DNA from: Bizionia paragorgiae
Lineage (GTDB): Bacteria; Bacteroidota; Bacteroidia; Flavobacteriales; Flavobacteriaceae
DNA length: 57,737 nt
Direction of reading: 5' to 3'
NCBI RefSeq assembly: GCF_900107625.1
Contig: NZ_FNQK01000019.1
Span: forward strand, 1 to 57,737
Positions 8,337 through 16,984 of the stretch are shown here, piece by piece. Made by a program: the position numbers and the translations under genes. Every line of letters starts with the position of its first letter. Within the stretch, counting starts at the first letter, position 1. The notes below the pieces were generated by a model. That model did no database searches and was not told where the DNA came from. It was given only the letters and a program-made list of their open reading frames with translations.

Positions 8337-9263
8337 ATGAGTAAATTAGTTGTAGTGGGAACGGTAGCTTTTGATGCTATTGAAACTCCATTTGGTAAAA
8401 CAGATAAAATACTTGGTGGTGCTGCCACTTACATTGGGCTATCAGCTTCCAATTTTAATGTAGACGCTACCTTAGTATCTATTATTGGTGGCGATTTCCC
8501 GCAAGAACATCTAGACTTATTAAAGAGTAAAAACCTAGATCTTTCTGGAATTGAAACTGTAAAAGATGGGAAGACTTTCTTTTGGAGTGGTAAATACCAT
8601 AACGACATGAACTCTAGAGACACATTGGTAACAGAATTAAATGTTTTAGAACATTTTAACCCTGTTGTTCCAGAACACTATAGAGATGCTGACGTGGTTA
8701 TGCTTGGTAACCTACACCCTTTAGTACAACAAGGTGTATTAAATCAAATGACTAAAAAGCCAAAGCTTGCCATTCTAGATACTATGAACTTCTGGATGGA
8801 TATTGCTTTAGATGATTTATTAGCAGTCATTAAAAATGTTGATGTCATTACTATAAACGATGAAGAAGCAAGACAATTAACCGGAGAATACTCTTTAGTT
8901 GTTGCTGCAAGAAAGATACATGAAATGGGGCCAAAGTATGTTGTTATTAAAAAAGGAGAACACGGCGCTTTATTATTCCATGAAGACCATGTATTTTATG
9001 CTCCAGCCTTGCCTTTAGAAGCCGTTTTTGATCCTACGGGAGCAGGAGACACGTTTGCTGGTGGATTTGCAGGTTATTTAGCTAAAACAGAAGATCATTC
9101 TTTCGAGAACATGAAGAACGCGGTTATATACGGCTCGACCTTAGCCTCCTTCTGTGTAGAAAAATTCGGCACAGAACGTATGGAGAACTTAACGAATAAA
9201 GAAGTTCATGAAAGGCTTCAACAATTTAAGGCCTTAACACAATTTGAAATCAAATTAACATAA
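8337..9263 (+). CDS. PfkB-family carbohydrate/nucleoside kinase
   Basis: This is a 308-residue ribokinase-fold kinase. The N-terminus has the substrate-side glycine loop KILGGAATYIGLSAS. The C-terminal signature VFDPTGAGDTFAGGFAGYLA carries the anion hole and the catalytic base D238. The family phosphorylates sugars or nucleosides, and the substrate cannot be read here. In flavobacteria this protein is regularly found just upstream of the long amidophosphoribosyltransferase, as here with a terminator in between. That arrangement hints at a link to nucleotide or ribose metabolism, but this is inference. Confidence 0.9.
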   Translation: MSKLVVVGTVAFDAIETPFGKTDKILGGAATYIGLSASNFNVDATLVSIIGGDFPQEHLDLLKSKNLDLSGIETVKDGKTFFWSGKYHNDMNSRDTLVTELNVLEHFNPVVPEHYRDADVVMLGNLHPLVQQGVLNQMTKKPKLAILDTMNFWMDIALDDLLAVIKNVDVITINDEEARQLTGEYSLVVAARKIHEMGPKYVVIKKGEHGALLFHEDHVFYAPALPLEAVFDPTGAGDTFAGGFAGYLAKTEDHSFENMKNAVIYGSTLASFCVEKFGTERMENLTNKEVHERLQQFKALTQFEIKLT

Positions 9264-9266
9264 ACT

Positions 9267-9298
9267 AACGCGCTCCTATTATATGGAGCGCGTTTTTT
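9267..9298 (+). terminator. Intrinsic terminator after the PfkB kinase
   Basis: AACGCGCTCC (9267-9276) pairs with GGAGCGCGTT (9285-9294) across an 8-base loop and is followed directly by a T-run. It starts 4 bp after the stop codon. Confidence 0.85.
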
Positions 9299-9360
9299 AA
9301 TTTCCTTTAACACAGGAAGAAACAGAAAATAAATAACTACTACAACAACACAACTACACA

Positions 9361-11259
9361 ATGAGTGATGCTTTAAAACACGAATGCGGTATTGCAATGG
9401 TTAGACTTTTAAAACCATTAGAGTTCTATAAAGAAAAATACGGAAGTGCATTTTACGGTGTAAATAAAATGTATCTTTTAATGGAAAAACAACACAATCG
9501 CGGTCAAGATGGTGCTGGTTTTGCAAGTATTAAATTAGATACCAAACCAGGCGAACGCTATATTAGTCGCGTACGCTCTATAGAACAACAGCCTATTCAG
9601 GATATTTTTGCTCAAATTAATGACCGTATTAACAAAGAGCTTACAACGCATCCAGAATACAACGACGATGTGGCTTTACAAAAAAGAAACATTCCTTATA
9701 TCGGGGAGTTATTTTTAGGACACGTGCGTTACGGAACCTTCGGAAAGAATAGTGTAGAAAGTGTACATCCATTTTTAAGACAAAACAACTGGATGCACAG
9801 AAACCTTATTTTGGCAGGAAACTTTAATATGACCAATGTTAAAGAGCTTTTCCAAAATCTAATCGATTTAGGACAACACCCTAAAGAATACACGGATACC
9901 ATTACTATAATGGAGAAAATAGGTCATTTTTTAGATGATTCTGTCGATAAAATTTACAGAAAACTAAAAAAGGAAGGCTATAAAAAGGTAGAATGTTCCC
10001 CGTTAATTGCAGAGCGTTTAAACGTTGCAAAAATACTAAAGCGCGCCGCTAAAAACTGGGATGGAGGTTATGCAATTGCTGGATTATTAGGTCACGGTGA
10101 TTCTTTTGTACTAAGAGATCCCGCAGGAATTCGTCCGACGTATTACTACCAAGACGATGAAGTTGTGGTAGTCGCTTCAGAACGCCCAGTAATTCAAACC
10201 GCTTTTAACGTCGAGTTTGATGATGTTAAAGAACTTGCTCCGGGACATGCTATTATTACAGAGAAATCGGGCAAAGTATCTATTAAAAAAATATTAGAAC
10301 CTTTAGAACGTAAATCGTGTTCTTTCGAGCGCATTTATTTCTCTAGAGGAAGTGATGCAGAAATTTATCAAGAACGAAAAAAATTAGGGAAATTATTAAT
10401 GCCTAAAGTTTTAAAGGCCATAGATAATGACACTAAAAATACCGTATTCTCGTTTATTCCAAATACTGCAGAGACCTCATTTTTCGGAATGATAGAATCG
10501 GTAGAAGATCATTTAAACAAGAAAAAGACGCAAGCTATTATTGCGGGTGATGGCGGATTAAGTGCAGAAACAGTTACCGATATTTTATCGGAAAGACCAC
10601 GTATTGAAAAAATAGCCATTAAAGATGCTAAATTAAGAACGTTTATTACAGAAGACAGTAGTCGTGATGATTTAGTAGCTCACGTTTACGATGTTACCTA
10701 TGGCGTTATTAAACCAACAGACAATCTTGTTATTATCGACGATAGTATTGTAAGAGGAACTACATTAAAGAAGAGTATTATTAAAATGATGGACAGGCTA
10801 CACCCTAAAAAGATAGTTGTCGTGTCCTCTGCTCCTCAAATACGTTATCCTGACTGTTATGGTATTGATATGGCTAACTTAGAAAGTTTAGTTGCTTTTA
10901 ACGCCGCTTTAGAGCTATTAAAAGACAATAACAAATTCCACCTTGTTAAAGAAGTCTATGAAAAATGCTTAAAACAAGTTGATTTAAAGGATACTGAGAT
11001 TAAAAACTACGTCAAAGAAATTTATGACGTCTTTACACCTGAGGAAATTTCGGCTAAGATTTCAGAACTCCTAACGGATGATGACGTTAAAGCTAAAGTC
11101 GAAATTATTTTTCAACCTGTAGAAAATTTACATATTGCATGTCCAGAACATTTAGGTGACTGGTATTTTACAGGTGATTACCCAACTCCAGGAGGGAATC
11201 GCGTAGTAAACAGAGCGTTTATTAACTTCTACGAAGGAAATAAAGAACGAGCGTATTAA
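9361..11259 (+). CDS. Amidophosphoribosyltransferase, long Bacteroidetes form
   Basis: This PurF-family enzyme transfers the amide nitrogen of glutamine to PRPP. The N-terminal NTN glutaminase domain has its nucleophile at C9 (HECGIAMV), preceded by a short stretch that is presumably removed. It also has HVRYGTFG and LAGNFNMTN. The phosphoribosyltransferase part holds the PRPP loop VIIDDSIVRGTTLKKSI. At 632 residues it is about 130-160 longer than canonical PurF. The extra length lies within the glutaminase half (after about residue 90) and at the C-terminus. Bacteroidetes commonly encode a canonical PurF as well, so this may be a paralogue; I left the symbol blank for that reason. A double terminator follows. 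Confidence 0.9.
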   Translation: MSDALKHECGIAMVRLLKPLEFYKEKYGSAFYGVNKMYLLMEKQHNRGQDGAGFASIKLDTKPGERYISRVRSIEQQPIQDIFAQINDRINKELTTHPEYNDDVALQKRNIPYIGELFLGHVRYGTFGKNSVESVHPFLRQNNWMHRNLILAGNFNMTNVKELFQNLIDLGQHPKEYTDTITIMEKIGHFLDDSVDKIYRKLKKEGYKKVECSPLIAERLNVAKILKRAAKNWDGGYAIAGLLGHGDSFVLRDPAGIRPTYYYQDDEVVVVASERPVIQTAFNVEFDDVKELAPGHAIITEKSGKVSIKKILEPLERKSCSFERIYFSRGSDAEIYQERKKLGKLLMPKVLKAIDNDTKNTVFSFIPNTAETSFFGMIESVEDHLNKKKTQAIIAGDGGLSAETVTDILSERPRIEKIAIKDAKLRTFITEDSSRDDLVAHVYDVTYGVIKPTDNLVIIDDSIVRGTTLKKSIIKMMDRLHPKKIVVVSSAPQIRYPDCYGIDMANLESLVAFNAALELLKDNNKFHLVKEVYEKCLKQVDLKDTEIKNYVKEIYDVFTPEEISAKISELLTDDDVKAKVEIIFQPVENLHIACPEHLGDWYFTGDYPTPGGNRVVNRAFINFYEGNKERAY

Positions 11260-11426
11260 TTATCTTACAACACAAATACCAAGCCACAAGCGATTGATTT
11301 GCAACAGTTTACGCTTTATCGGTTTTATTAACCATTAAGCTAAAAAAAGCTAGTGGTAATAATATAATTTAGTACATTTAAACTTACCATAACATAAGTA
11401 GGTTAAGTTCATGGTAGATTTGGGGC

Positions 11427-11456
11427 AAAAAAGGTGAACTCTCGTTCACCTTTTTT
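11427..11456. terminator. Intrinsic terminator downstream of the amidophosphoribosyltransferase
   Basis: A perfect 13-bp stem, AAAAAAGGTGAAC with its complement, encloses the loop TCTC and is followed by T residues (11427-11439 and 11444-11456). The A-run on the left arm makes it usable from either side. Confidence 0.85.
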
Positions 11457-11474
11457 ATTTTTAATAATGACACA

Positions 11475-11506
11475 AAAAAAGCAGACTTTATAAAGTCTGC
11501 TTTTTT
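11475..11506. terminator. Second back-to-back terminator, facing the superoxide dismutase gene
   Basis: AAAAAAGCAGACTTTA (11475-11490) is the exact reverse complement of 11491-11506, giving a 14-bp stem around a TATA loop with A and T runs on both sides. It lies 35 bp beyond the convergent superoxide dismutase stop and 19 bp after the first terminator. Each gene probably uses the nearer one. Confidence 0.85.
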
Positions 11507-11540
11507 ATTATTGCGTCGATAGGACTATAATTAAGAGTGC

Positions 11541-12149
11541 TTATTTTGCATTTGCATAACGCTTCTCTACTTCGTTCCAGTTAATTACATTAAAGAAAGC
11601 TTCAATATAATCTGGTCTTCTGTTTTGATAGTTCAAATAGTATGCGTGCTCCCAAACATCTAATCCTAAGATTGGAGTTCCACCACAACCAACACCTGGC
11701 ATTAATGGGTTATCTTGATTAGGTGTAGAACATACTTCAACTTTTCCTCCTTTATGAACACATAACCATGCCCATCCAGATCCAAACTGAGTTGCTGCTG
11801 CATTACTAAACGCATCTTTAAACGCTTCAAAAGAACCATAAGCTGCTTCAACAGCATCTTTTAACTCACCTGATAAACGTCCTTTTCCTTCTGGATTCAT
11901 AACCTCCCAAAATAATGAGTGATTATAAAACCCTCCACCGTTATTTCTAACCGCTTTATTATCCATATCTAAATTAGTAAGGATATTCTCTATTGTTTTA
12001 CCCTCTAAATCAGTTCCTTCAATAGCGCCATTTAATTTAGATGTATATCCAGCGTGGTGTTTTGAATGGTGTATTTCCATTGTACGAGCATCAATATTAG
12101 GTTCTAAAGCGTCGTATGCATATTTTAATTTCGGTAATTCGAAAGCCAT
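11541..12149 (-). CDS. sodA: Superoxide dismutase, Mn type
   Basis: This enzyme converts superoxide to oxygen and peroxide. The metal ligands H27, H77, D164 and H168 lie in [23 protein letters not shown] and LDVWEHAYY. The GGG before the second ligand and Q146 in NQDNPLMP favour manganese over iron specificity. The chosen start at 12149 gives [10 protein letters not shown], the usual N-terminus, and 202 residues. A longer frame from 12197 would add 16 basic residues that the family does not have. There is no signal peptide, so it is cytosolic. The gene is monocistronic. Confidence 0.95.
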   Translation of the reverse strand: MAFELPKLKYAYDALEPNIDARTMEIHHSKHHAGYTSKLNGAIEGTDLEGKTIENILTNLDMDNKAVRNNGGGFYNHSLFWEVMNPEGKGRLSGELKDAVEAAYGSFEAFKDAFSNAAATQFGSGWAWLCVHKGGKVEVCSTPNQDNPLMPGVGCGGTPILGLDVWEHAYYLNYQNRRPDYIEAFFNVINWNEVEKRYANAK

Positions 12150-12263
12150 AATTTTATGTTTTTTTTGGTTAATAAATCTTAAACGTAAATTTAACAATTT
12201 AAGACCTTAATTAAAAATTTAAACAGAGCTATCCCGTTTGTTTTAATAATACTTTAACACCCC

Positions 12264-12284
12264 AATTGCTTTACCCCAGCAATT
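12264..12284. repeat. Short inverted repeat between the sod and AddA-like genes
   Basis: AATTGCT (12264-12270) and AGCAATT (12278-12284) flank seven bases in the divergent gap between the superoxide dismutase gene and the AddA-like gene. It may be an operator; there is no T-run. Confidence 0.3.
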
Positions 12285-12352
12285 CGCCGTAAAAACAGTA
12301 CTCCTAAGGCTAAAAAAATCATTATTGTTTTTATCTTGTAACAAAAAAAACC

Positions 12353-15300
12353 ATGAGCAACCTACAGCCTTTTACGGTATATAATGCTTCGGCCGGTAGT
12401 GGTAAAACATTTACACTGGTTAAAGAATATCTTAAAATACTTTTCAAATCTAAAACTAGAGATCAGTTTAAGCATATTTTAGCAATAACGTTTACCAATA
12501 AAGCCGTTGCCGAAATGAAAGAACGGATTGTAGACACCTTAAAGGAGTTTTCAGAACCTATAATACTGCAAGAACCTTCAACAATCTTCTCAATAATTTC
12601 CGAAGAATTAAAAATAGATCACGAAGCTCTTCATCTTAAATCAAAAAAAATATTAAACACCATCATGCATAATTATGCGGCGTTTGATATTTCTACTATC
12701 GACGGATTTAACCATAGACTAATTCGCACCTTTGCGCACGATCTTAAATTACCTTTAAATTTTGAAGTCGATTTAGATTCCGAAACCCTACTCAACGAAG
12801 CCGTCGATCGTTTGATTTCTAAAGCAGGAAGTGATAAAGCTCTTACCAAAGTGCTTATTGATTTTGCTCTTGAAAAAGCTGATGACGATAAAAGTTGGGA
12901 CGTTGCACGCGATTTTAACACCATCGCAAAATTATTAATAAACGAAAACGATTTAAAATACGTAAAAACACTTGAAGGCAAAACCTTAGCCGATTTTAGC
13001 AAACTAAAAACTACATTAATTAATGCTATTGCAGCAGCCGAAAACAACATTGAAAGTAAAGCCGACACGGTATTAGACCTGATAGCTCATAATCACCTGG
13101 AACACAAAGACTTTTCTCGAGGCACCCTACCCAAGCATTTTGTAAAAGTAAAATCTTTAAATTTTAGCGGTCTTTACGATAATAATTTGGAGAGCAATAT
13201 TGCAGAAGGCGTTAGTATATACACCAAAACTTTAGCAGCCGACAAAAAAGAGACTATTGATGCTTTACTTCCAAAAATCGGACAGTTATACGGTGAAATC
13301 AAGCATGAGGTTTATCATTTAAAATTTTTAAAATCATTTTATAAAAATAGCACACCGCTTTCTGTTCTTAACGCAATCAACAATGAACTCAATGCTATAA
13401 AATCGGAACAAAACAAAATGCTAATTTCAGAGTTTAACGCCATTATTAGCGACGAAATTAAAAACCAACCCACCCCTTTTATATATGAGCGAATGGGGGA
13501 AAAATTCAGACATTATTTTATTGATGAGTTTCAAGATACCTCCGAGATGCAGTGGAGCAACCTTATTCCTTTAATTGATAACACTTTGGCCGGCCAAAAC
13601 CTCAAAGGCGAACAAGGCACAGCACTATTGGTGGGCGATGCCAAACAAGCTATTTACCGCTGGCGCGGTGGAAAAGCCGAGCAGTTTATAGATTTATTTA
13701 ATGGTTCGAGTAGCCCCTTTCATGTCAACCAAAAACTAGAAAACCTCCCTGCAAATTATCGGAGTTACGAAAACATAGTCCATTTTAATAATGGGTTCTT
13801 TAAATACTTATCGGCAAATGCCTTTAGTCATTTAAACTACGCTAACCTTTATGAATTAGCTCAGCAAGAGATAACAAAAAAAGAGAAAGGTTTTGTTCAA
13901 ATCGATTTTATAGATTTTGAAGAGGACGATGATAAAAATGAGGTGTATCCAGAATATGTTTTAAATACCATTACCAACTGCTTAAATAAGGGATACAGCT
14001 TAAAAGACATCTGTATTATTGTACGAAAAAAAGATGAAGGCGTGGCTATCGCACAATATTTAAGTGCTCAAGGCATAAAAATAACGTCATCGCAAACCAT
14101 GCTAATCAATAATTCGCCCGAAGTTAAAGTCGCTAATAGTGTATTAACCTTATTAAGTAACCCAAACAACGAGGAAGCACGAATTACCATTCTCGACTTT
14201 ATTGCCCATAAATATAATATTAACGATAAGCATGAATACTATAGACACCATGTTAAATTGCCAATCAATGAGTTCTTTAAGAGCTTTGAATATTTTGGTA
14301 TTATAGCGGATCCTAATCACATCATTCAACTGGGACTTTATGATGTCGCAGAGGCTATAGTCCGCTCCTTTAAATTAGCCGAAGTATCCAATGCCTACAT
14401 TCAGTTTTATTTAGACACCGTTTTAGAATATTCTCAAAAAAACATATCGGATATAGCTGGTTTTCTAGAGTATTACCAGAACAAAAAGGACAAACTAAGT
14501 ATTGTATCTCCAGAAAACCAAGATGCTGTTCAGATTATGACCATTCACGTGTCAAAAGGATTAGAGTTCCCGGTAGTTATTTTCCCTTACGCCCAACAAA
14601 ATGTGTATGGAGAGGTCGACCCTAAAGAATGGTTTAAATTGGACACTTCACAATTTAATGATTTCGAATACACACTATTAAATTACAATAAAGATTTTGA
14701 GTTTTTTGGCGACGAGGGGTTGCGTATTCACGAAAAGCACCAAGCAGAATTAGAACTCGACAACATCAATTTACTCTATGTTACCCTTACCCGGGCCGTG
14801 GAGCAACTGTATATTATAGCCAAAAAAGATAGTAATAAAAAAGGGGAAGTTAACTCAAAGTCGTATTCTGGATTACTTATCAACTACCTGCAACACATAA
14901 ACCAATGGAACGACAATCAGCTTACCTATAGTTTTGGCACTGCAACCCGCGAGCATCAACCAAAACACGAAGAAAACAACACCATTCAACAACCGGAATT
15001 TATATCCACCGCCAAAGAAGACCACAACATCAATATTGTTACTAATGCGGGATACATGTGGGATACCAAGCAACAAGACGCCATAGAAAAAGGTAACCTC
15101 GTTCACGATATTATGGCTCAAATTAAATCGGAAAGTGATGTGGATACCGCCATACAGAAATTCTTGATTCCAGGGCATATTAACGCCTTACAAGCACAAG
15201 AATTAACACATACCATACAGAGCATAATTAAGCATCCAGAATTAAAAGCGTACTTTAGCACTATAAACACGATTTATAACGAACGTGATATTATTACCAA

Positions 15301-15505
15301 ATCCGGAAAGCTGGTGCGCCCCGACCGGTTGGTAATAAACAAGAAAAATGAAGTGGTAATAATAGACTATAAAACAGGATTATTTAATCCCAAGCATCAG
15401 CATCAACTGCAAGATTATCAAGATATTTTAGAAGGCATGCAGTTTAAAGTTACGCAGAAAATATTAATTTATATTAACGACACCATTTCAATTAAAACTT
15501 ATTAA
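12353..15505 (+). CDS. UvrD/AddA-like helicase with C-terminal PD-(D/E)XK nuclease
   Basis: This 1050-residue superfamily 1 helicase is fused to a RecB-type nuclease. Walker A is ASAGSGKTFTL (12-22), motif Ia/Ib is TFTNKAVAEM, Walker B is YFIDEFQDTSEMQW (about 387-400), motif III/IV is VGDAKQAIYRWRGG, motif V is MTIHVSKGLEFPVV, and motif VI is LLYVTLTRAVEQLY. The nuclease has RPDRL and IDYKTG near residues 985-1008. It corresponds to the AddA/RecB subunit, which resects double-strand breaks. Its probable partner, the AddB-like protein, is encoded 3 kb downstream on the same strand, with kbl and an OmpA gene in between. Confidence 0.93.
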   Translation: MSNLQPFTVYNASAGSGKTFTLVKEYLKILFKSKTRDQFKHILAITFTNKAVAEMKERIVDTLKEFSEPIILQEPSTIFSIISEELKIDHEALHLKSKKILNTIMHNYAAFDISTIDGFNHRLIRTFAHDLKLPLNFEVDLDSETLLNEAVDRLISKAGSDKALTKVLIDFALEKADDDKSWDVARDFNTIAKLLINENDLKYVKTLEGKTLADFSKLKTTLINAIAAAENNIESKADTVLDLIAHNHLEHKDFSRGTLPKHFVKVKSLNFSGLYDNNLESNIAEGVSIYTKTLAADKKETIDALLPKIGQLYGEIKHEVYHLKFLKSFYKNSTPLSVLNAINNELNAIKSEQNKMLISEFNAIISDEIKNQPTPFIYERMGEKFRHYFIDEFQDTSEMQWSNLIPLIDNTLAGQNLKGEQGTALLVGDAKQAIYRWRGGKAEQFIDLFNGSSSPFHVNQKLENLPANYRSYENIVHFNNGFFKYLSANAFSHLNYANLYELAQQEITKKEKGFVQIDFIDFEEDDDKNEVYPEYVLNTITNCLNKGYSLKDICIIVRKKDEGVAIAQYLSAQGIKITSSQTMLINNSPEVKVANSVLTLLSNPNNEEARITILDFIAHKYNINDKHEYYRHHVKLPINEFFKSFEYFGIIADPNHIIQLGLYDVAEAIVRSFKLAEVSNAYIQFYLDTVLEYSQKNISDIAGFLEYYQNKKDKLSIVSPENQDAVQIMTIHVSKGLEFPVVIFPYAQQNVYGEVDPKEWFKLDTSQFNDFEYTLLNYNKDFEFFGDEGLRIHEKHQAELELDNINLLYVTLTRAVEQLYIIAKKDSNKKGEVNSKSYSGLLINYLQHINQWNDNQLTYSFGTATREHQPKHEENNTIQQPEFISTAKEDHNINIVTNAGYMWDTKQQDAIEKGNLVHDIMAQIKSESDVDTAIQKFLIPGHINALQAQELTHTIQSIIKHPELKAYFSTINTIYNERDIITKSGKLVRPDRLVINKKNEVVIIDYKTGLFNPKHQHQLQDYQDILEGMQFKVTQKILIYINDTISIKTY

Positions 15506-15516
15506 TTTTAAGGGTA

Positions 15517-15625
15517 GGGCGTTACTCTAAATAGCAAAAAAAACATTTAGAGTCGTGCCATCCACTATATCTTTTTTTAACGAGAAAGACGCTAAAAAAA
15601 AGGATGCCGTTACTACCACTAACGC
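15517..15625 (+). repeat. Dispersed GGGCGTT...TAACGC intergenic element, copy B
   Basis: This 109-bp element opens GGGCGTT and has a 9-bp hairpin (ACTCTAAAT at 15524-15532 with ATTTAGAGT at 15545-15553). It continues ATCCACTATATCTTTTTT and closes AAAGGATGCCGTTACTAC...CTAACGC. It shares long near-identical blocks with copy A (2343-2435, minus strand). The hairpin arms are different sequences in the two copies, yet both pair perfectly. It sits 12 bp after the AddA-like stop and 13 bp before the kbl -7 box. Confidence 0.82.
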
Positions 15626-15637
15626 AAAAAACATTAT

Positions 15638-15645
15638 TAAATTTG
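15638..15645 (+). promoter_or_regulatory. Candidate -7 box for kbl
   Basis: TAAATTTG matches TAnnTTTG and ends 19 bp before the kbl ATG. The expected -33 region would fall inside the right end of repeat copy B, so the element may contribute promoter sequence. Confidence 0.45.
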
Positions 15646-15664
15646 TAAAAATATCTATAAAGAC

Positions 15665-16858
15665 ATGTACGGTAAAATTCAACAACACTTAGAAAACGAA
15701 ATTAAAGAGATTAAAGACAACGGTCTTTTTAAAACAGAACGTATTATCACTTCTCCTCAAGGAGCAGAAATCACTTTAAATACGGGTGAAAGCGTATTAA
15801 ATTTTTGTGCTAACAACTACTTAGGTTTGTCTTCACACCCTGATGTTGTTCAAGCAGCAAAGGATACTATGGATACCCATGGATTCGGAATGTCGTCTGT
15901 TCGTTTTATTTGTGGAACGCAAGACATTCACAAAACATTAGAGAAAAAAATAGCCGAATTCTACGGTACAGAGGACACCATATTATACGCCGCAGCGTTT
16001 GATGCCAACGGAGGTGTTTTCGAACCTTTATTAGGTAAAGAAGACGCTATTATTTCTGACTCTTTAAATCACGCTTCGATTATTGATGGTGTACGTTTAT
16101 GTAAAGCGGCACGCTACCGTTATGAAAATAGCAACATGGAAGATTTAGAAAAGCAACTTATTGCCGCTAATGAAAACGGAGCACGCCATAAAATTATCGT
16201 AACCGATGGGGTATTCTCTATGGACGGTATAGTAGCGCCTTTAGATAAAATCTGTGATTTAGCAGATAAGTACGATGCGTTAGTTATGATCGATGAGTGC
16301 CACGCAACAGGTTTTATTGGTGAAACTGGAATTGGAACTCTAGAGGAAAAAGGCGTTCTAGGCCGAGTAGATATTATAACAGGTACCCTTGGAAAAGCTA
16401 TGGGTGGTGCTATGGGTGGTTATACAACTGCTAAAAAAGAGATAATCGAATTACTAAGACAGCGATCAAGACCTTACTTGTTTTCGAACTCTTTAGCTCC
16501 AGCAATTGTTGGCGCATCGATTAAGGTATTCGATATGCTAAAGAACGACACGAAATTAATAGAGCAATTAAAATGGAATACAGCCTACTTTAAAAAAGGC
16601 ATGAAAGAAGCTGGTTTCGATATTATTGATGGGGACTCTGCAATTGTTCCTGTTATGCTTTATGATGCTCAGTTATCACAAACAATGGCCAACAGACTTT
16701 TAGAAGAAGGTATATATGTTATTGGTTTTTTCTTCCCTGTAGTTCCCAAGGACAAAGCAAGAATAAGAGTACAACTTTCGGCGGCCCATACTAAAGAACA
16801 TTTAGACAAAGCAATTGCCGCTTTTATCAAGGTTGGAAAAGCTTTAGAAATTATTTAG
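15665..16858 (+). CDS. kbl: Glycine C-acetyltransferase (2-amino-3-ketobutyrate CoA ligase)
   Basis: This PLP-dependent alpha-oxoamine synthase works with threonine dehydrogenase to turn threonine into glycine and acetyl-CoA. At 397 residues it matches the family length. [46 protein letters not shown] and [10 protein letters not shown] line the cofactor site. The PLP lysine is K244 in [15 protein letters not shown], the same number as I recall for the E. coli enzyme. The GG tail of that motif and the family N-terminus favour Kbl over serine palmitoyltransferase or BioF. No threonine dehydrogenase gene is adjacent. Confidence 0.95.
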   Translation: MYGKIQQHLENEIKEIKDNGLFKTERIITSPQGAEITLNTGESVLNFCANNYLGLSSHPDVVQAAKDTMDTHGFGMSSVRFICGTQDIHKTLEKKIAEFYGTEDTILYAAAFDANGGVFEPLLGKEDAIISDSLNHASIIDGVRLCKAARYRYENSNMEDLEKQLIAANENGARHKIIVTDGVFSMDGIVAPLDKICDLADKYDALVMIDECHATGFIGETGIGTLEEKGVLGRVDIITGTLGKAMGGAMGGYTTAKKEIIELLRQRSRPYLFSNSLAPAIVGASIKVFDMLKNDTKLIEQLKWNTAYFKKGMKEAGFDIIDGDSAIVPVMLYDAQLSQTMANRLLEEGIYVIGFFFPVVPKDKARIRVQLSAAHTKEHLDKAIAAFIKVGKALEII

Positions 16859-16906
16859 AACAAGTCATAATAAATTGAATAATAGTAAGAATAAGCAATA
16901 TTTTTA

Positions 16907-16914
16907 TATATTTG
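16907..16914 (+). promoter_or_regulatory. Candidate -7 box for the major OmpA gene
   Basis: TATATTTG matches TAnnTTTG, 70 bp upstream of the chosen ATG at 16985. The implied leader of about 65 bp is AT-rich and would be untranslated. Confidence 0.45.
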
Positions 16915-16984
16915 TCTTTGTTAATAATATATAACAACTTATTTTTGCCTCTTAATTAACATTTAAAATTAAAATTTTTTGAAT

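Noticed and set aside
12150-12197. N-terminal extension of the superoxide dismutase
   Set aside because: The 16 extra residues are basic and not part of the family; [10 protein letters not shown] is the standard start.
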